In this document: one piece after another, positions 1-7,069 of the stretch | Layout of the letters: every line of letters starts with the position of its first letter | How positions within the stretch are numbered: position 1 is the first letter of the stretch | Assembly (NCBI GenBank): GCA_964398215.1 | Contig: CAYNNP010000222.1 | Coordinates: 1-10,878 of the forward strand | Origin: CAYNNP01 sp964398215 | GTDB lineage: Bacteria; Planctomycetota; Planctomycetia; Pirellulales; Pirellulaceae | Direction: 5' to 3' | DNA: 10,878 bases | Translations under genes and position numbers: made by a program | The notes under the pieces: model-generated | Databases searched by the model: none | The model's input: the letters and a program-made list of their open reading frames with translations, nothing else | What the model was told of the DNA's origin: nothing

Positions 1-497
1 GGGCTGAGCTGATGTGATCAGGCTGGGACCGGCTGAAGCCGGGACTACGAACTGGGACGAACTAGGGCCGGCGGGTTTACCTCCGGTCAAATCGCTTCGT
101 TGGCATGATTGGGTTGTGTCGATTGCTCGCGCAGATTCGTTGGTGCAATTGGAGCCTGATACGCAACGAATGAGTTCTGGGGCATTCGTGCCTATGGCGC
201 TAACACTCCGATCTTTCTTCGACTTTGCCGACTGCGGAGACGATGACAGATATTACTGAAACATCTGAACCTCCCCCTCATCAAATTACCACCCGTGGTG
301 GTCCCGGTAAAACGAATGCAATGATGTGCGTCCTGCGACATGACGGCACTCAATCTCCCTTGAAGCTTTCTCGTTAGTACTTCTTTGCATTCGTTTTACG
401 TTTTCGCAGTCATCCAGTCCAAGATGCATGGCGAAGGGCCACGGGCCTGATGTTTCGCAGTCCCGCCCATGTTGTGCATGAACCTCCTGGAAAAATC
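1..497. other. Leading region with no convincing gene
   Basis: No plus-strand frame enters open from the left edge: all three hit a stop within the first 17 bases. A GTG-started frame at 14-259 would give 81 residues, but it matches no family I recognise and has no clear ribosome binding site. One minus-strand frame is open from about 252 to the left edge but has no ATG. Visible structure includes short near-direct repeats at about 40-70 (GAACT and GGGAC words), a tight hairpin at 288-302 (ACCACC, loop CGT, GGTGGT), and the long inverted repeat at 307-399. The hairpin has no T-run, so it is not a good intrinsic terminator. Confidence 0.5.
307..399. repeat. 15-bp perfect inverted repeat enclosing a hairpin
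   Basis: The left arm GTAAAACGAATGCAA (307-321) is exactly complementary to the right arm TTGCATTCGTTTTAC (385-399), with 63 bases between. Inside lies a second hairpin, GTGCGTC (326-332) with GACGGCAC (342-349), which forms seven pairs with one bulged G. The whole could fold as a long basal stem topped by a smaller stem. It lies about 100 bases upstream of the hypothetical gene at 498. It could be a structured leader RNA, a decayed non-autonomous mobile element, or a repeat family; the sequence alone does not decide. No transposase is nearby. Confidence 0.7.
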
Positions 498-851
498 ATG
501 GCAAAAAAAGATACCTTTCGCGTTGTTACTCGAGGTAGCGACGGCTCACTTTTGATTCGCGACTACCCAACCGTTGACCCTTTGGCTCAGTCCCACGACC
601 AAATCGGCATCGACGATTGCAGCACCGATTTGGGCTTGAGAGGACTGCCGGTCTTCCGCGGCTTGATCGGACCGATGCCTGAAGGCAAGACTATCGTTCG
701 ATACGAAACACCGGAAGTGTTTGAAGCGATGACGAAAGAGTGGATCAACAAAAAGCCGAAGCGTCGAAGAAGACGAACTCGCGCTCAGATCGATGCTGAC
801 AACGCCAGAGAAGCGGCTGAAGCAGCGATGATGGCCGACGCGATTAGCTAG
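498..851 (+). CDS. Hypothetical protein with Arg-rich C-terminal tail
   Basis: This is a 117-residue protein of unknown function. The ATG at 498 (MAKKDTF...) is preferred over the upstream in-frame ATG at 450, because the extra 16 residues look like untranslated leader sequence; neither start has a strong Shine-Dalgarno. Residues 5-75 are mixed polar and look like a small globular domain, including GSDGSLLIRDYP at 13-24. Residues 85-97 are strongly basic (KKPKRRRRRTRAQ), followed by an Ala/Glu-rich segment (98-113) likely to be helical. The basic tail suggests nucleic-acid or ribosome contact, but that is inference. There is no signal peptide or membrane segment. It converges on purC, and a hairpin follows within 15 bases of its stop. 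I do not recognise the family; it may be restricted to planctomycetes. Confidence 0.65.
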   Translation: MAKKDTFRVVTRGSDGSLLIRDYPTVDPLAQSHDQIGIDDCSTDLGLRGLPVFRGLIGPMPEGKTIVRYETPEVFEAMTKEWINKKPKRRRRRTRAQIDADNAREAAEAAMMADAIS

Positions 852-863
852 TCGAATTGGTCA

Positions 864-889
864 GTAGGCTTTTGGGGCGAGCCTATTTT
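864..889 (+). terminator. Probable intrinsic terminator between convergent genes
   Basis: TAGGCT (865-870) pairs with AGCCTA (880-885) across a nine-base loop, extended by a G-T pair at 864/886, and the stem is followed by TTTT (886-889). It lies 13 bases after the stop of the hypothetical gene and would end its transcript. The descending arm overlaps the purC stop codon, read as CTA at 883-885 on this strand. The U-tract is short and there is no matching A-run on the other side, so it should act for the plus-strand transcript only. Confidence 0.45.
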
Positions 890-1803
890 GGCGCGAAGGT
901 TGCGCCAGTGATTCGGTGAAACGCATCGGCGTACTTTTCAGCGGTCTGTCTGACAATATCATCGGGCAGTGGGGGCGGATCGCTTTGTTTGTCCCAACCG
1001 CAACCGGACAACCATTCGCGCACGAACTGTTTGTCAAATGATGGTTGAGCGTTTCCGGGCTGGTACGAATCGGCAGCCCAGAAACGAGAACTATCGGGCG
1101 TGAGCACTTCGTCGATAAGCGTCAATTGGTCGCCGACCATTCCGAATTCGAATTTGGTATCGGCGATGATGATGCCGCGCGACGCTGCGTACTCGGATGC
1201 GGCGTTGTAGATTTGCAAACTACGGTCTCGCAGACGCAGTGCCATCTCGCTGCCAAGCTCGTCGACCATCCTATCGATCGAAACGTTTTCGTCATGGCCT
1301 TCTTCGGCTTTCGTTGCCGGAGTAAAGATTGGTGTGGGTAAACGATCACACTGCACCAATCCTGCTGGGAGTTGATTGCCGCAGATTTCGCCGGTTGCGT
1401 TGTACTCTTTTAGACCGCTGCCTTCGAGGTAGCCACGAACCACGCACTCAAACGGGATCACATTCGCTTTCTTGGCCAGCATCACGCGACCAACCAGCGG
1501 TGTTGTATCAAATTTGTCGCGCAGGTCCATCGGGACTTCGGTGCTGACCAAGTGGTGAGAAGTCTCCAGCCGATCAAACCAAAATCGGCTCATTCCAGTT
1601 AGTATTCGTCCTTTGTTGGGGATACCGCTGGGAAGGATGTAGTCAAATGCGCTAATTCGGTCGGTGCTGACAATTAGGAAATGTTCTCCGAGGTCATAGA
1701 CGTCTCGAACTTTGCCGCTTCTTTTTGGGAAAGGCAATTCGGTGGTCAACAACGCGCCGTGCTCGTCGATTTTGTACATTGCAGTTTGGTTTGCGTCAGG
1801 CAT
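883..1803 (-). CDS. purC: SAICAR synthase (phosphoribosylaminoimidazole-succinocarboxamide synthase)
   Basis: PurC joins CAIR and L-aspartate with ATP to make SAICAR in cytosolic de novo purine synthesis. From the ATG at 1803 it has 306 residues, the length of yeast Ade1 and longer than the roughly 240-residue Escherichia coli type. Family motifs appear in order: nucleotide-binding GKVRDVYD (30-37), TDRISAFD (47-54), FECVVRGYLEGSG (118-130), TPATKAEEGHDENVS (161-175), IIADTKFEFG (212-221) and LIDEVLTPDSSRFW (229-242). It appears intact. The frame stays open for 61 more codons to a GTG at 1986, but that stretch resembles no part of PurC and would overlap the divergent promoter region, so I reject it. 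Purine partners purE and purK lie about 3.4 kb away on the opposite strand. The gene is transcribed divergently from the GH10-like gene at 1989. Confidence 0.95.
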   Translation of the reverse strand: MPDANQTAMYKIDEHGALLTTELPFPKRSGKVRDVYDLGEHFLIVSTDRISAFDYILPSGIPNKGRILTGMSRFWFDRLETSHHLVSTEVPMDLRDKFDTTPLVGRVMLAKKANVIPFECVVRGYLEGSGLKEYNATGEICGNQLPAGLVQCDRLPTPIFTPATKAEEGHDENVSIDRMVDELGSEMALRLRDRSLQIYNAASEYAASRGIIIADTKFEFGMVGDQLTLIDEVLTPDSSRFWAADSYQPGNAQPSFDKQFVREWLSGCGWDKQSDPPPLPDDIVRQTAEKYADAFHRITGATFAPK

Positions 1804-1988
1804 GATAGAACTCTGTAGAATCGCTTCACGGTACTTTTGCAAACTTGGGGTCAGTCGGCAACCATCGGTAATTCGTAACCGGTGGTCGCCAAGAAGCGCA
1901 GAAATGATTAGACTTGTCTCTTTAGAGCCGATCGGGAAACCCTGATACGGCAGGACAACTTCCACTTTTAGCAAAACGGATTTCACTC

Positions 1989-3485
1989 ATGGGGCAGTTT
2001 CTGTTTGACGTGCCCCCCGAAGCGACTGATTTTGTGAGTCAATCGCTGTGGAAAGACGCCTACATCTGCGGCTTGGAGGGAGTACCTTGGCAGTCCCATC
2101 AGGAATTTGATGGTGAACGCCTCACCCTCACACGCACCATCGATTCGTCGGGCAAGCTATTTATGGCATGCCCAATCGAAGGTCTTGGGTTCCGCACGCT
2201 CAGTACTTGTAGTCTGAAGTCTGTGCCTGAACCGCATTTGTTGCCGCTGGAATTGGCGAGAGGAAGTTGTTTTCGGGCGCGAGTTCAGTCGGATGTGTGG
2301 CAACGTTCGGGGCTGACACTTAGCCAGAAATTCACGGATTTGGTCAAAGAAGGCACCGGCCATTTTTTGACGGCGGCACAGAATCGCGCCAACCCGGGAG
2401 TCAGCACCGAAAGTGCGTTGAAGGCGCTTCAAGTTTTAGAAACTGCGATTGAAGATTTGGGTGAATCGTATGCTGTGCAATCGATTTCATTCCGCAAGCA
2501 ACATGAACCGCAAATTGGGACGCTGCTGGCGGGCACGGTTGTGCCTCCGTCGCCAAGCGATTCGCCGCACGCAGAACAGTTCCGCGCGGCTTTCAATTCT
2601 GCGTCAGTGCGTTTGAGTTGGGCGGATATCGAGACGGATGCTGGACGCTATGATTTTGATCACGCATCTGAGAGCATCAAGTGGTGTGCGACTCATGGCT
2701 TGCGAGTCATCGGTGGGCCGTTGTTGGATTTTCGTGAACGGCTGTTACCGCATTGGCTGTATCTGCTGGAGGACGACTTCGAGGCGTTGTTGAACGCGGT
2801 GATTAGTTTCGCAGAAAAAACCGTCGCGCAGTTTCGCGGCAGCATCCATTTGTGGAATTGTGCTGCGGGCCTGAACACGCCGGGACCGTTGAAGTTGAAA
2901 GACGAAGAGATCATGCGTCTTGCTGTTGGCGTGTTGCAAGTTGTTCGTCGTAATGACCCCAACACGCCAGCGGTTGTTTCGTTTGACCAGCCATTCGGCG
3001 AGTACTTGGCACACTACCGTGACGGAATTTCGCCGTTGCATTTCGCTGACGCATTGGCTCGCAGTGGGCTTGGCATGGCGGGATTGGGGTTGGATGTCAG
3101 GTTCAACTACGCAAGTGATTCCACGTTGCCCAGGTCGGCTGTCGATTTCGGACAGATGATCGACCGCTGGGCGACTTTGGGTATGCCGTTGTTAGTGCAG
3201 TTCACGGTGCCCGGTGGCAAAGGCGCCGACACGAACGCTCAAGCACCAGCGGACATTCTGGGCAGCGAGTTTTACCATTCGGACCCAGCTGGATCGCAGC
3301 TCAGAATCGCGGCTCCGATCATACGAACCCTGTTGGCAAAACACATTGTTCACGGTGTCGTTTGGGATGGCTGGTCGGACGCTGAACCGCATGTTTCCAG
3401 CCACAGCGGGATTTTGGATGCTAGCGGAAACGCAAGACCGATTTTGGACTACTTCATTCGCTTGCGACGCGATTTCTTGGCTTAA
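1989..3485 (+). CDS. GH10 (xylanase)-like TIM-barrel protein, probably without glycosidase catalytic residues
   Basis: This 498-residue protein has no signal peptide, so it is likely cytoplasmic. Residues 1-165 form an N-terminal domain I do not recognise, perhaps a beta-rich carbohydrate-binding-like module. From about 178 it follows the glycoside hydrolase family 10 plan. FNSASVRLSWADIE (202-215), then DAGRYDFDHA (217-226), resembles the GH10 N-terminal barrel entry with the 'YDF' motif. GLRVIGGPL (237-245) matches the strand that usually reads V(R/I)GHTLVWH. HGVVWDGWSDAEPH (455-468) and the following GILD..GNARPILDYF (474-489) match the last strand and the usual 'QPKPAY' end. The acid/base motif WDVVNE is replaced by WNCAAG (289-294), and the nucleophile motif TELD by QFTV (404-407). 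Both glutamates seem lost, suggesting a binding or regulatory role. GGA at 1978-1980 is a weak ribosome site. A 92-base gap separates it from uvrC. Confidence 0.7.
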   Translation: MGQFLFDVPPEATDFVSQSLWKDAYICGLEGVPWQSHQEFDGERLTLTRTIDSSGKLFMACPIEGLGFRTLSTCSLKSVPEPHLLPLELARGSCFRARVQSDVWQRSGLTLSQKFTDLVKEGTGHFLTAAQNRANPGVSTESALKALQVLETAIEDLGESYAVQSISFRKQHEPQIGTLLAGTVVPPSPSDSPHAEQFRAAFNSASVRLSWADIETDAGRYDFDHASESIKWCATHGLRVIGGPLLDFRERLLPHWLYLLEDDFEALLNAVISFAEKTVAQFRGSIHLWNCAAGLNTPGPLKLKDEEIMRLAVGVLQVVRRNDPNTPAVVSFDQPFGEYLAHYRDGISPLHFADALARSGLGMAGLGLDVRFNYASDSTLPRSAVDFGQMIDRWATLGMPLLVQFTVPGGKGADTNAQAPADILGSEFYHSDPAGSQLRIAAPIIRTLLAKHIVHGVVWDGWSDAEPHVSSHSGILDASGNARPILDYFIRLRRDFLA

Positions 3486-3577
3486 GCTGTTTTGTCGCGC
3501 CAGATGCGATTAGCTTTGCGGTTGCCAACAGTGCTAAAATCTTTCAATGCCGAATCGAAAACGGAGCCACCTGGACC

Positions 3578-4927
3578 TTGAAAGATAGCGAAAACGAATC
3601 GAGTGAATCGTCGCCGGAGCTTGGGTTCGAGTACGCTGCGGCAAAGGTCAAGTCGTTCCCGCACACGCCGGGCGTTTACTTGATGAAGGACGCTAGTGGT
3701 GTTGTGATCTATGTTGGCAAAGCAAAGGATCTGCGTTCTCGGGCTGGTAGCTATTTCTTGAAGGCCGCTGCGGAAGAAAAACGTACAGCGACATGGATTG
3801 GTGAAATCGCCGATATCGATTTCTTGGAGTGCGAGAGCGAAGTCGACGCGTTGTTGACCGAGTCGCGATTGATCAAAGACATTCAGCCCAAACACAATAA
3901 AGAGCTGAAGGACGACAAGACGTTTCCGTACTTGATGATCACCACTCGGGAAGATTTTCCTCGCGTTGAAGTGACTCGCGAACCGAAAGCCAAAGGCGTC
4001 AAGCTCTATGGGCCGTTCACCAGTGCCGGGGCTCTGCGCGGTGCCGTCCAAGTGCTTCAGCGGATCTTTAAATTCCGAACTTGTTCGCTGGATATAACCG
4101 AAGGCGATGAGCGGTGGAATTGGTTCCGCCCGTGCCTGCTGGCGAGTATCAATCAATGCACGGCGCCGTGTAACCACCGAATTGGCAAGGACGACTATCG
4201 ACGCGATGTTCGGCGTTTGCAAACGTTCTTGGAAGGCGGCAAAAAGAAGTTGCTCAAGGAGATGACCTCCGAAATGAAAGCTGCCAGCAAGTCGCTTGAC
4301 TTTGAGCGAGCGGCCGTCCTGAGAGACGAAATTCAGATGCTGGAGCGGTTGGAGGAACGCGGCGAGTTGGAAACGCACGCACAGCCCGAGGTCTTTTATA
4401 TCGATCCGAAAAAAGGGTTGGCGGGCCTGCGCAAGGTTTTGAGTTTGCCCAAGACGCCGAGGGTGATCGAAGGCGTCGATATCGCGCACTTGGGTGGCGG
4501 CGAAACGGTGGCGAGTTTGGTGCAGTTCATTGATGGGCTGCCGTTCAAACCTGGGTACCGGCGTTTTCGAATCCAAGACGTCAAGGGCGTGGACGATTTC
4601 CGTAGCATCTACGAAGTGGTCTCGAGGCGTTTTCGTCGATTGAGCGACGACGGGGATTCGTTTCCCGATATTTTGCTGATCGATGGTGGCAAGGGCCAGT
4701 TGAGCGCGGCGATGGCTGCGTTTCGTGATCAGCAGATCGACCCGCCGACGGTGATCTCTTTGGCGAAACGCGACGAGGAGATTTTTCGTCCGGGTGAGTC
4801 CGACCCTATCAAGCTTAGCCGAAGTGCATTCGCGCTCCGTTTGCTGCAGTATGTTCGAGACGAATCGCACCGTTTTGCACAGCACTATCATCATATTTTG
4901 CGTTCCAAATCGACGATGGATCGCTAG
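3578..4927 (+). CDS. uvrC: UvrC excinuclease subunit, short form without the C-terminal HhH domain
   Basis: UvrC makes the dual incisions around bulky DNA lesions after UvrA/UvrB loading. At 449 residues it is much shorter than the roughly 610-residue E. coli protein. Visible parts in order: GIY-YIG nuclease (about 26-104) with GVY (32-34), YVGKA (45-49), R53 and metal-ligand-like E95; a four-cysteine cluster (C169, C186, C194, C198) at the place where E. coli UvrC binds [4Fe-4S]; a UVR motif for UvrB (about 237-270, LDFERAAVLRDEI); and the RNase-H-like 5' nuclease with D301 (GVDIAH), D340, D369 (LIDGGKGQL) and H431 (DESHRFA). It then stops, so the tandem helix-hairpin-helix is absent; I recall this short form as common in planctomycetes. 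The start is TTG at 3578 with GGAG at 3563-3566; the next in-frame ATG would cut into GIY-YIG. A TAAAAT box at 3535-3540 may be part of its promoter. Confidence 0.93.
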   Translation: MKDSENESSESSPELGFEYAAAKVKSFPHTPGVYLMKDASGVVIYVGKAKDLRSRAGSYFLKAAAEEKRTATWIGEIADIDFLECESEVDALLTESRLIKDIQPKHNKELKDDKTFPYLMITTREDFPRVEVTREPKAKGVKLYGPFTSAGALRGAVQVLQRIFKFRTCSLDITEGDERWNWFRPCLLASINQCTAPCNHRIGKDDYRRDVRRLQTFLEGGKKKLLKEMTSEMKAASKSLDFERAAVLRDEIQMLERLEERGELETHAQPEVFYIDPKKGLAGLRKVLSLPKTPRVIEGVDIAHLGGGETVASLVQFIDGLPFKPGYRRFRIQDVKGVDDFRSIYEVVSRRFRRLSDDGDSFPDILLIDGGKGQLSAAMAAFRDQQIDPPTVISLAKRDEEIFRPGESDPIKLSRSAFALRLLQYVRDESHRFAQHYHHILRSKSTMDR

Positions 4928-5025
4928 TGCCAAAGTTGTACTAAAACTTGGTAAAACGGGTAGCTGAAGTCGTTAGCTCGGCGTTTAAATCCGAGGGTGA
5001 ATCACTTTTTCAATCTGAGTCGTTC

Positions 5026-5093
5026 GTAGATTGGGCATTCTTGCCCGATTCAAAGCGTTTTTAAATTCAGTCGGGCAGGAATGCCCAACCTAC
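5026..5093. repeat. REP-like inverted pair (BIME-like) with GTAG ends
   Basis: The left arm (5026-5048) and right arm (5071-5093) pair over 23 positions with only one A-C mismatch (5030/5089) and one G-T wobble (5041/5078), across a 22-base AT-rich loop. Each arm is itself a small hairpin: GGGCA, loop TTCT, TGCCC on the left, and GGGCA, loop GGAA, TGCCC on the right. Read from its outer end, each arm starts with GTAG and, after one base, enters the hairpin. That is the hallmark of repetitive extragenic palindromes mobilised by RAYT (TnpA_REP) transposases, and two opposed REPs make a BIME. It sits between uvrC and purE and could also end uvrC transcription. No RAYT gene is in the window. Confidence 0.75.
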
Positions 5094-5185
5094 TTTGAAA
5101 ATTCGTGGCCGCTTTTCAAGTGCTTGTCGATTCGCCACGATAGGTGTTCGTTGCGATGTGCCAATAGGCGATTTTGACCCGTTCC

Positions 5186-5190
5186 AGGAA
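5186..5190 (+). promoter_or_regulatory. Shine-Dalgarno that fixes the purE start
   Basis: AGGAA lies seven bases before the ATG at 5198. This supports that ATG over the in-frame TTG at 5174, which has no comparable site and would add eight residues unlike the PurE N-terminus. Confidence 0.7.
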
Positions 5191-5197
5191 CGCATGC

Positions 5198-5707
5198 ATG
5201 AACTCAGAGACCGATTTTGGCGAAACCGGAGCCTTGGTGGGCGTGATCATGGGCAGCCGGAACGATTGGGAAACCATGAAGCCAGCCTGCGAAGTACTGG
5301 ATGGATTGAAAGTCGCCAATGAAAAGTTTGTCGTGTCGGCGCATCGTACACCCAAGCGAATGTTTGCGTACGCTGAGAGCGCTGCGGAACGAGGCATCCG
5401 GGTGATCATTGCTGGTGCCGGTGGCGCCGCGCACTTGCCAGGCATGGTTGCATCGGAAACGAACTTGCCGGTGATTGGCGTGCCGGTCCAAAGCCGTGCG
5501 CTTCAGGGGCTGGATTCACTTTTGTCGATCGTCCAAATGCCGGGTGGGATACCGGTGGCGACCATGTCGATTGGAACTTCGGGAGCAAAAAACGCAGGCA
5601 TCTTCGCCGCAAGGATTTTGGCGCTTAGCGATCCGGACCTTGCAAGTCGACTTGCCGCCATGGTTCAGCAACAAACGCAAGCAGTGCTAGAATCAGCCAA
5701 ACTGTAA
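5198..5707 (+). CDS. purE: N5-carboxyaminoimidazole ribonucleotide mutase (PurE class I)
   Basis: PurE moves the carboxyl group of N5-CAIR to C4, giving CAIR, the substrate of PurC. The 169-residue length is normal for class I PurE, which forms octamers in the cytosol. Motifs: MGSRNDWETM (18-27) is the phosphate-binding loop; VVSAHRTP (45-52) carries the catalytic histidine H49; AGAGGAAHLPGM (72-83) and SIVQMPGGIPV (110-120) are near-invariant. The loop normally reads GS.SDW; here Asn22 replaces the Ser, the only departure seen. The downstream purK gene (27 bases after the stop) confirms the class I, N5-CAIR route rather than direct carboxylation. The two genes are almost certainly cotranscribed. 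The upstream gap carries the REP-like element. Confidence 0.95.
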   Translation: MNSETDFGETGALVGVIMGSRNDWETMKPACEVLDGLKVANEKFVVSAHRTPKRMFAYAESAAERGIRVIIAGAGGAAHLPGMVASETNLPVIGVPVQSRALQGLDSLLSIVQMPGGIPVATMSIGTSGAKNAGIFAARILALSDPDLASRLAAMVQQQTQAVLESAKL

Positions 5708-5734
5708 TCGATACAAAAACCTTTACACTTGACA

Positions 5735-6922
5735 ATGAATTTTGCCGCCATGCCGAAGCTGGAAACCGATCAGGAAACGGTCGCGCCTACTATTTTGCCA
5801 GGAGCCACCATCGGGATGGTAGGTGGTGGCCAGCTGGGACGAATGTTTGCGATGGCGGCCGCGTCGATGGGCTACAAAGTGATTGTGTTTTGTGGCAGTG
5901 ATGACGAACCGGCAGCGCAGGTTGCCGACGGAGTGGTCACCGGAGAGTTGACCGATCACGAAGCGGTCAAGGAATTTGCCAGTCACTGCGATGTGATCAC
6001 ACTAGAATTCGAGAACATTCCTGCCGAAACGATCCAGCGTTGCAGCGAGTACGCGCCGACGTATCCATCCTACAGCGTTTTGCAAACGGCACAGAATCGT
6101 CTGACTGAAAAATCGACCTTCAAAAACGCGGGCCTGCCGGTAACACCGTTCTTAGAAGTATCAAATTCAGATCAGCTGATTGATTTTGCTCGCCAGCATA
6201 ACTGGCCGGTGATTCTCAAATCCGCGACCAGTGGTTACGACGGCAAGGGGCAACATCGCGTTCAGGATGAAGAACATGCCCGGGCGATCGATTGGTCGGC
6301 GACGGATCTCTGGATCGCGGAACAGTGCATCGATTTTTGCAAAGAGATTTCGATGATTGTCGCGCGTCGACCCGATGGGGTAGCGGAGTGTTTTCCGGCA
6401 ATGGAAAATGTTCATCGCAATCACATCTTGGACATCACAACCACGCCTGCTGAAATACCAGATCAGCTTGCCAAGCAGGCACACGAAGTTGCTATTGCGA
6501 CAGCGAACCTGTTGGACGTTGTTGGTTTGTTGTGCGTAGAAATGTTTGTTGTGGAGCAAAACGGCCAGTTCGAATTGATGATCAACGAAGTTGCGCCGCG
6601 TCCTCATAACTCAGGGCACTTGACGATCGAGGCGTTTCAGACAAGCCAATTTCAGCAGCACTTGCGGGCGATCTGCAGTTTGCCACTGGGCAGTACTGAA
6701 CTCGCCGTCGGCGGTGCTGCAATGGCAAACTTGTTGGGAGATCATTGGGATGGCGGTGCACCTGCCTGGGACCGAGCTCTCAACGTTCAAGGTGTGAACC
6801 TTCATCTATACGGAAAGTCGGTTGCAAAAGCCGGTCGCAAGATGGGGCATTTAACGGCCACGGCAACCGATACTGATCTCGCGCGACAAATGGTGATCGA
6901 CGCACGAAAGCAATTAGAATGA
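5735..6922 (+). CDS. purK: N5-carboxyaminoimidazole ribonucleotide synthase (PurK)
   Basis: PurK uses ATP and bicarbonate to convert AIR to N5-CAIR, which PurE then rearranges. It is an ATP-grasp enzyme of 395 residues, slightly long because of an N-terminal tail of about 24 residues. Motifs from the ATG at 5735: IGMVGGGQLGRM (26-37), TLEFENIP (89-96), ATP-grasp LKSATSGYDGKGQ (161-173), EQCIDFCKEIS (196-206), VEMFV (268-272) and NEVAPRPHNSGH (284-295) with the metal- and ATP-binding residues, then HLYGK (357-361) and RKMGHLT (368-374). All appear intact. Three starts are possible: TTG 5729, ATG 5735 and ATG 5750. None has a clear Shine-Dalgarno, so translation may be coupled to purE, whose stop is 27 bases away. 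The 147 bases after it hold only an 8-bp inverted repeat (GACGATCG 6990-6997 with CGATCGTC 7027-7034). Confidence 0.95.
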   Translation: MNFAAMPKLETDQETVAPTILPGATIGMVGGGQLGRMFAMAAASMGYKVIVFCGSDDEPAAQVADGVVTGELTDHEAVKEFASHCDVITLEFENIPAETIQRCSEYAPTYPSYSVLQTAQNRLTEKSTFKNAGLPVTPFLEVSNSDQLIDFARQHNWPVILKSATSGYDGKGQHRVQDEEHARAIDWSATDLWIAEQCIDFCKEISMIVARRPDGVAECFPAMENVHRNHILDITTTPAEIPDQLAKQAHEVAIATANLLDVVGLLCVEMFVVEQNGQFELMINEVAPRPHNSGHLTIEAFQTSQFQQHLRAICSLPLGSTELAVGGAAMANLLGDHWDGGAPAWDRALNVQGVNLHLYGKSVAKAGRKMGHLTATATDTDLARQMVIDARKQLE

Positions 6923-7069
6923 GAATAGCCATCGATTCATGCTTGTCGCGAACCGAATCCAGTCGCTCGTGTTCACAATCCAATCACAAGACGATCGATC
7001 GACGATAAGTGGGCGAGGCAACGGGGCGATCGTCGCGTCAAAGAATAACTAACACCTGAAGACGGCAAA

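Noticed and set aside
14..259. 81-residue GTG-started frame at the left edge
   Set aside because: No family match, no clear ribosome site, and Pro/Gly-rich early residues caused by short repeats. A gene is possible but not supportable.
3482..4933. 483-residue minus-strand frame antisense to uvrC
   Set aside because: It covers uvrC completely, has no recognisable motif, and is rich in Arg/Gln/His as expected from the complement of a real gene. UvrC on the plus strand is unmistakable.
4977..4995. Small hairpin CTCGG/CCGAG after uvrC as a terminator
   Set aside because: Only five pairs with a nine-base loop and no following T-run; the T-run at 5006-5010 is too far away.
5174..5197. TTG start for purE eight codons upstream
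   Set aside because: The ATG at 5198 has AGGAA at ideal distance and gives a normal N-terminus.
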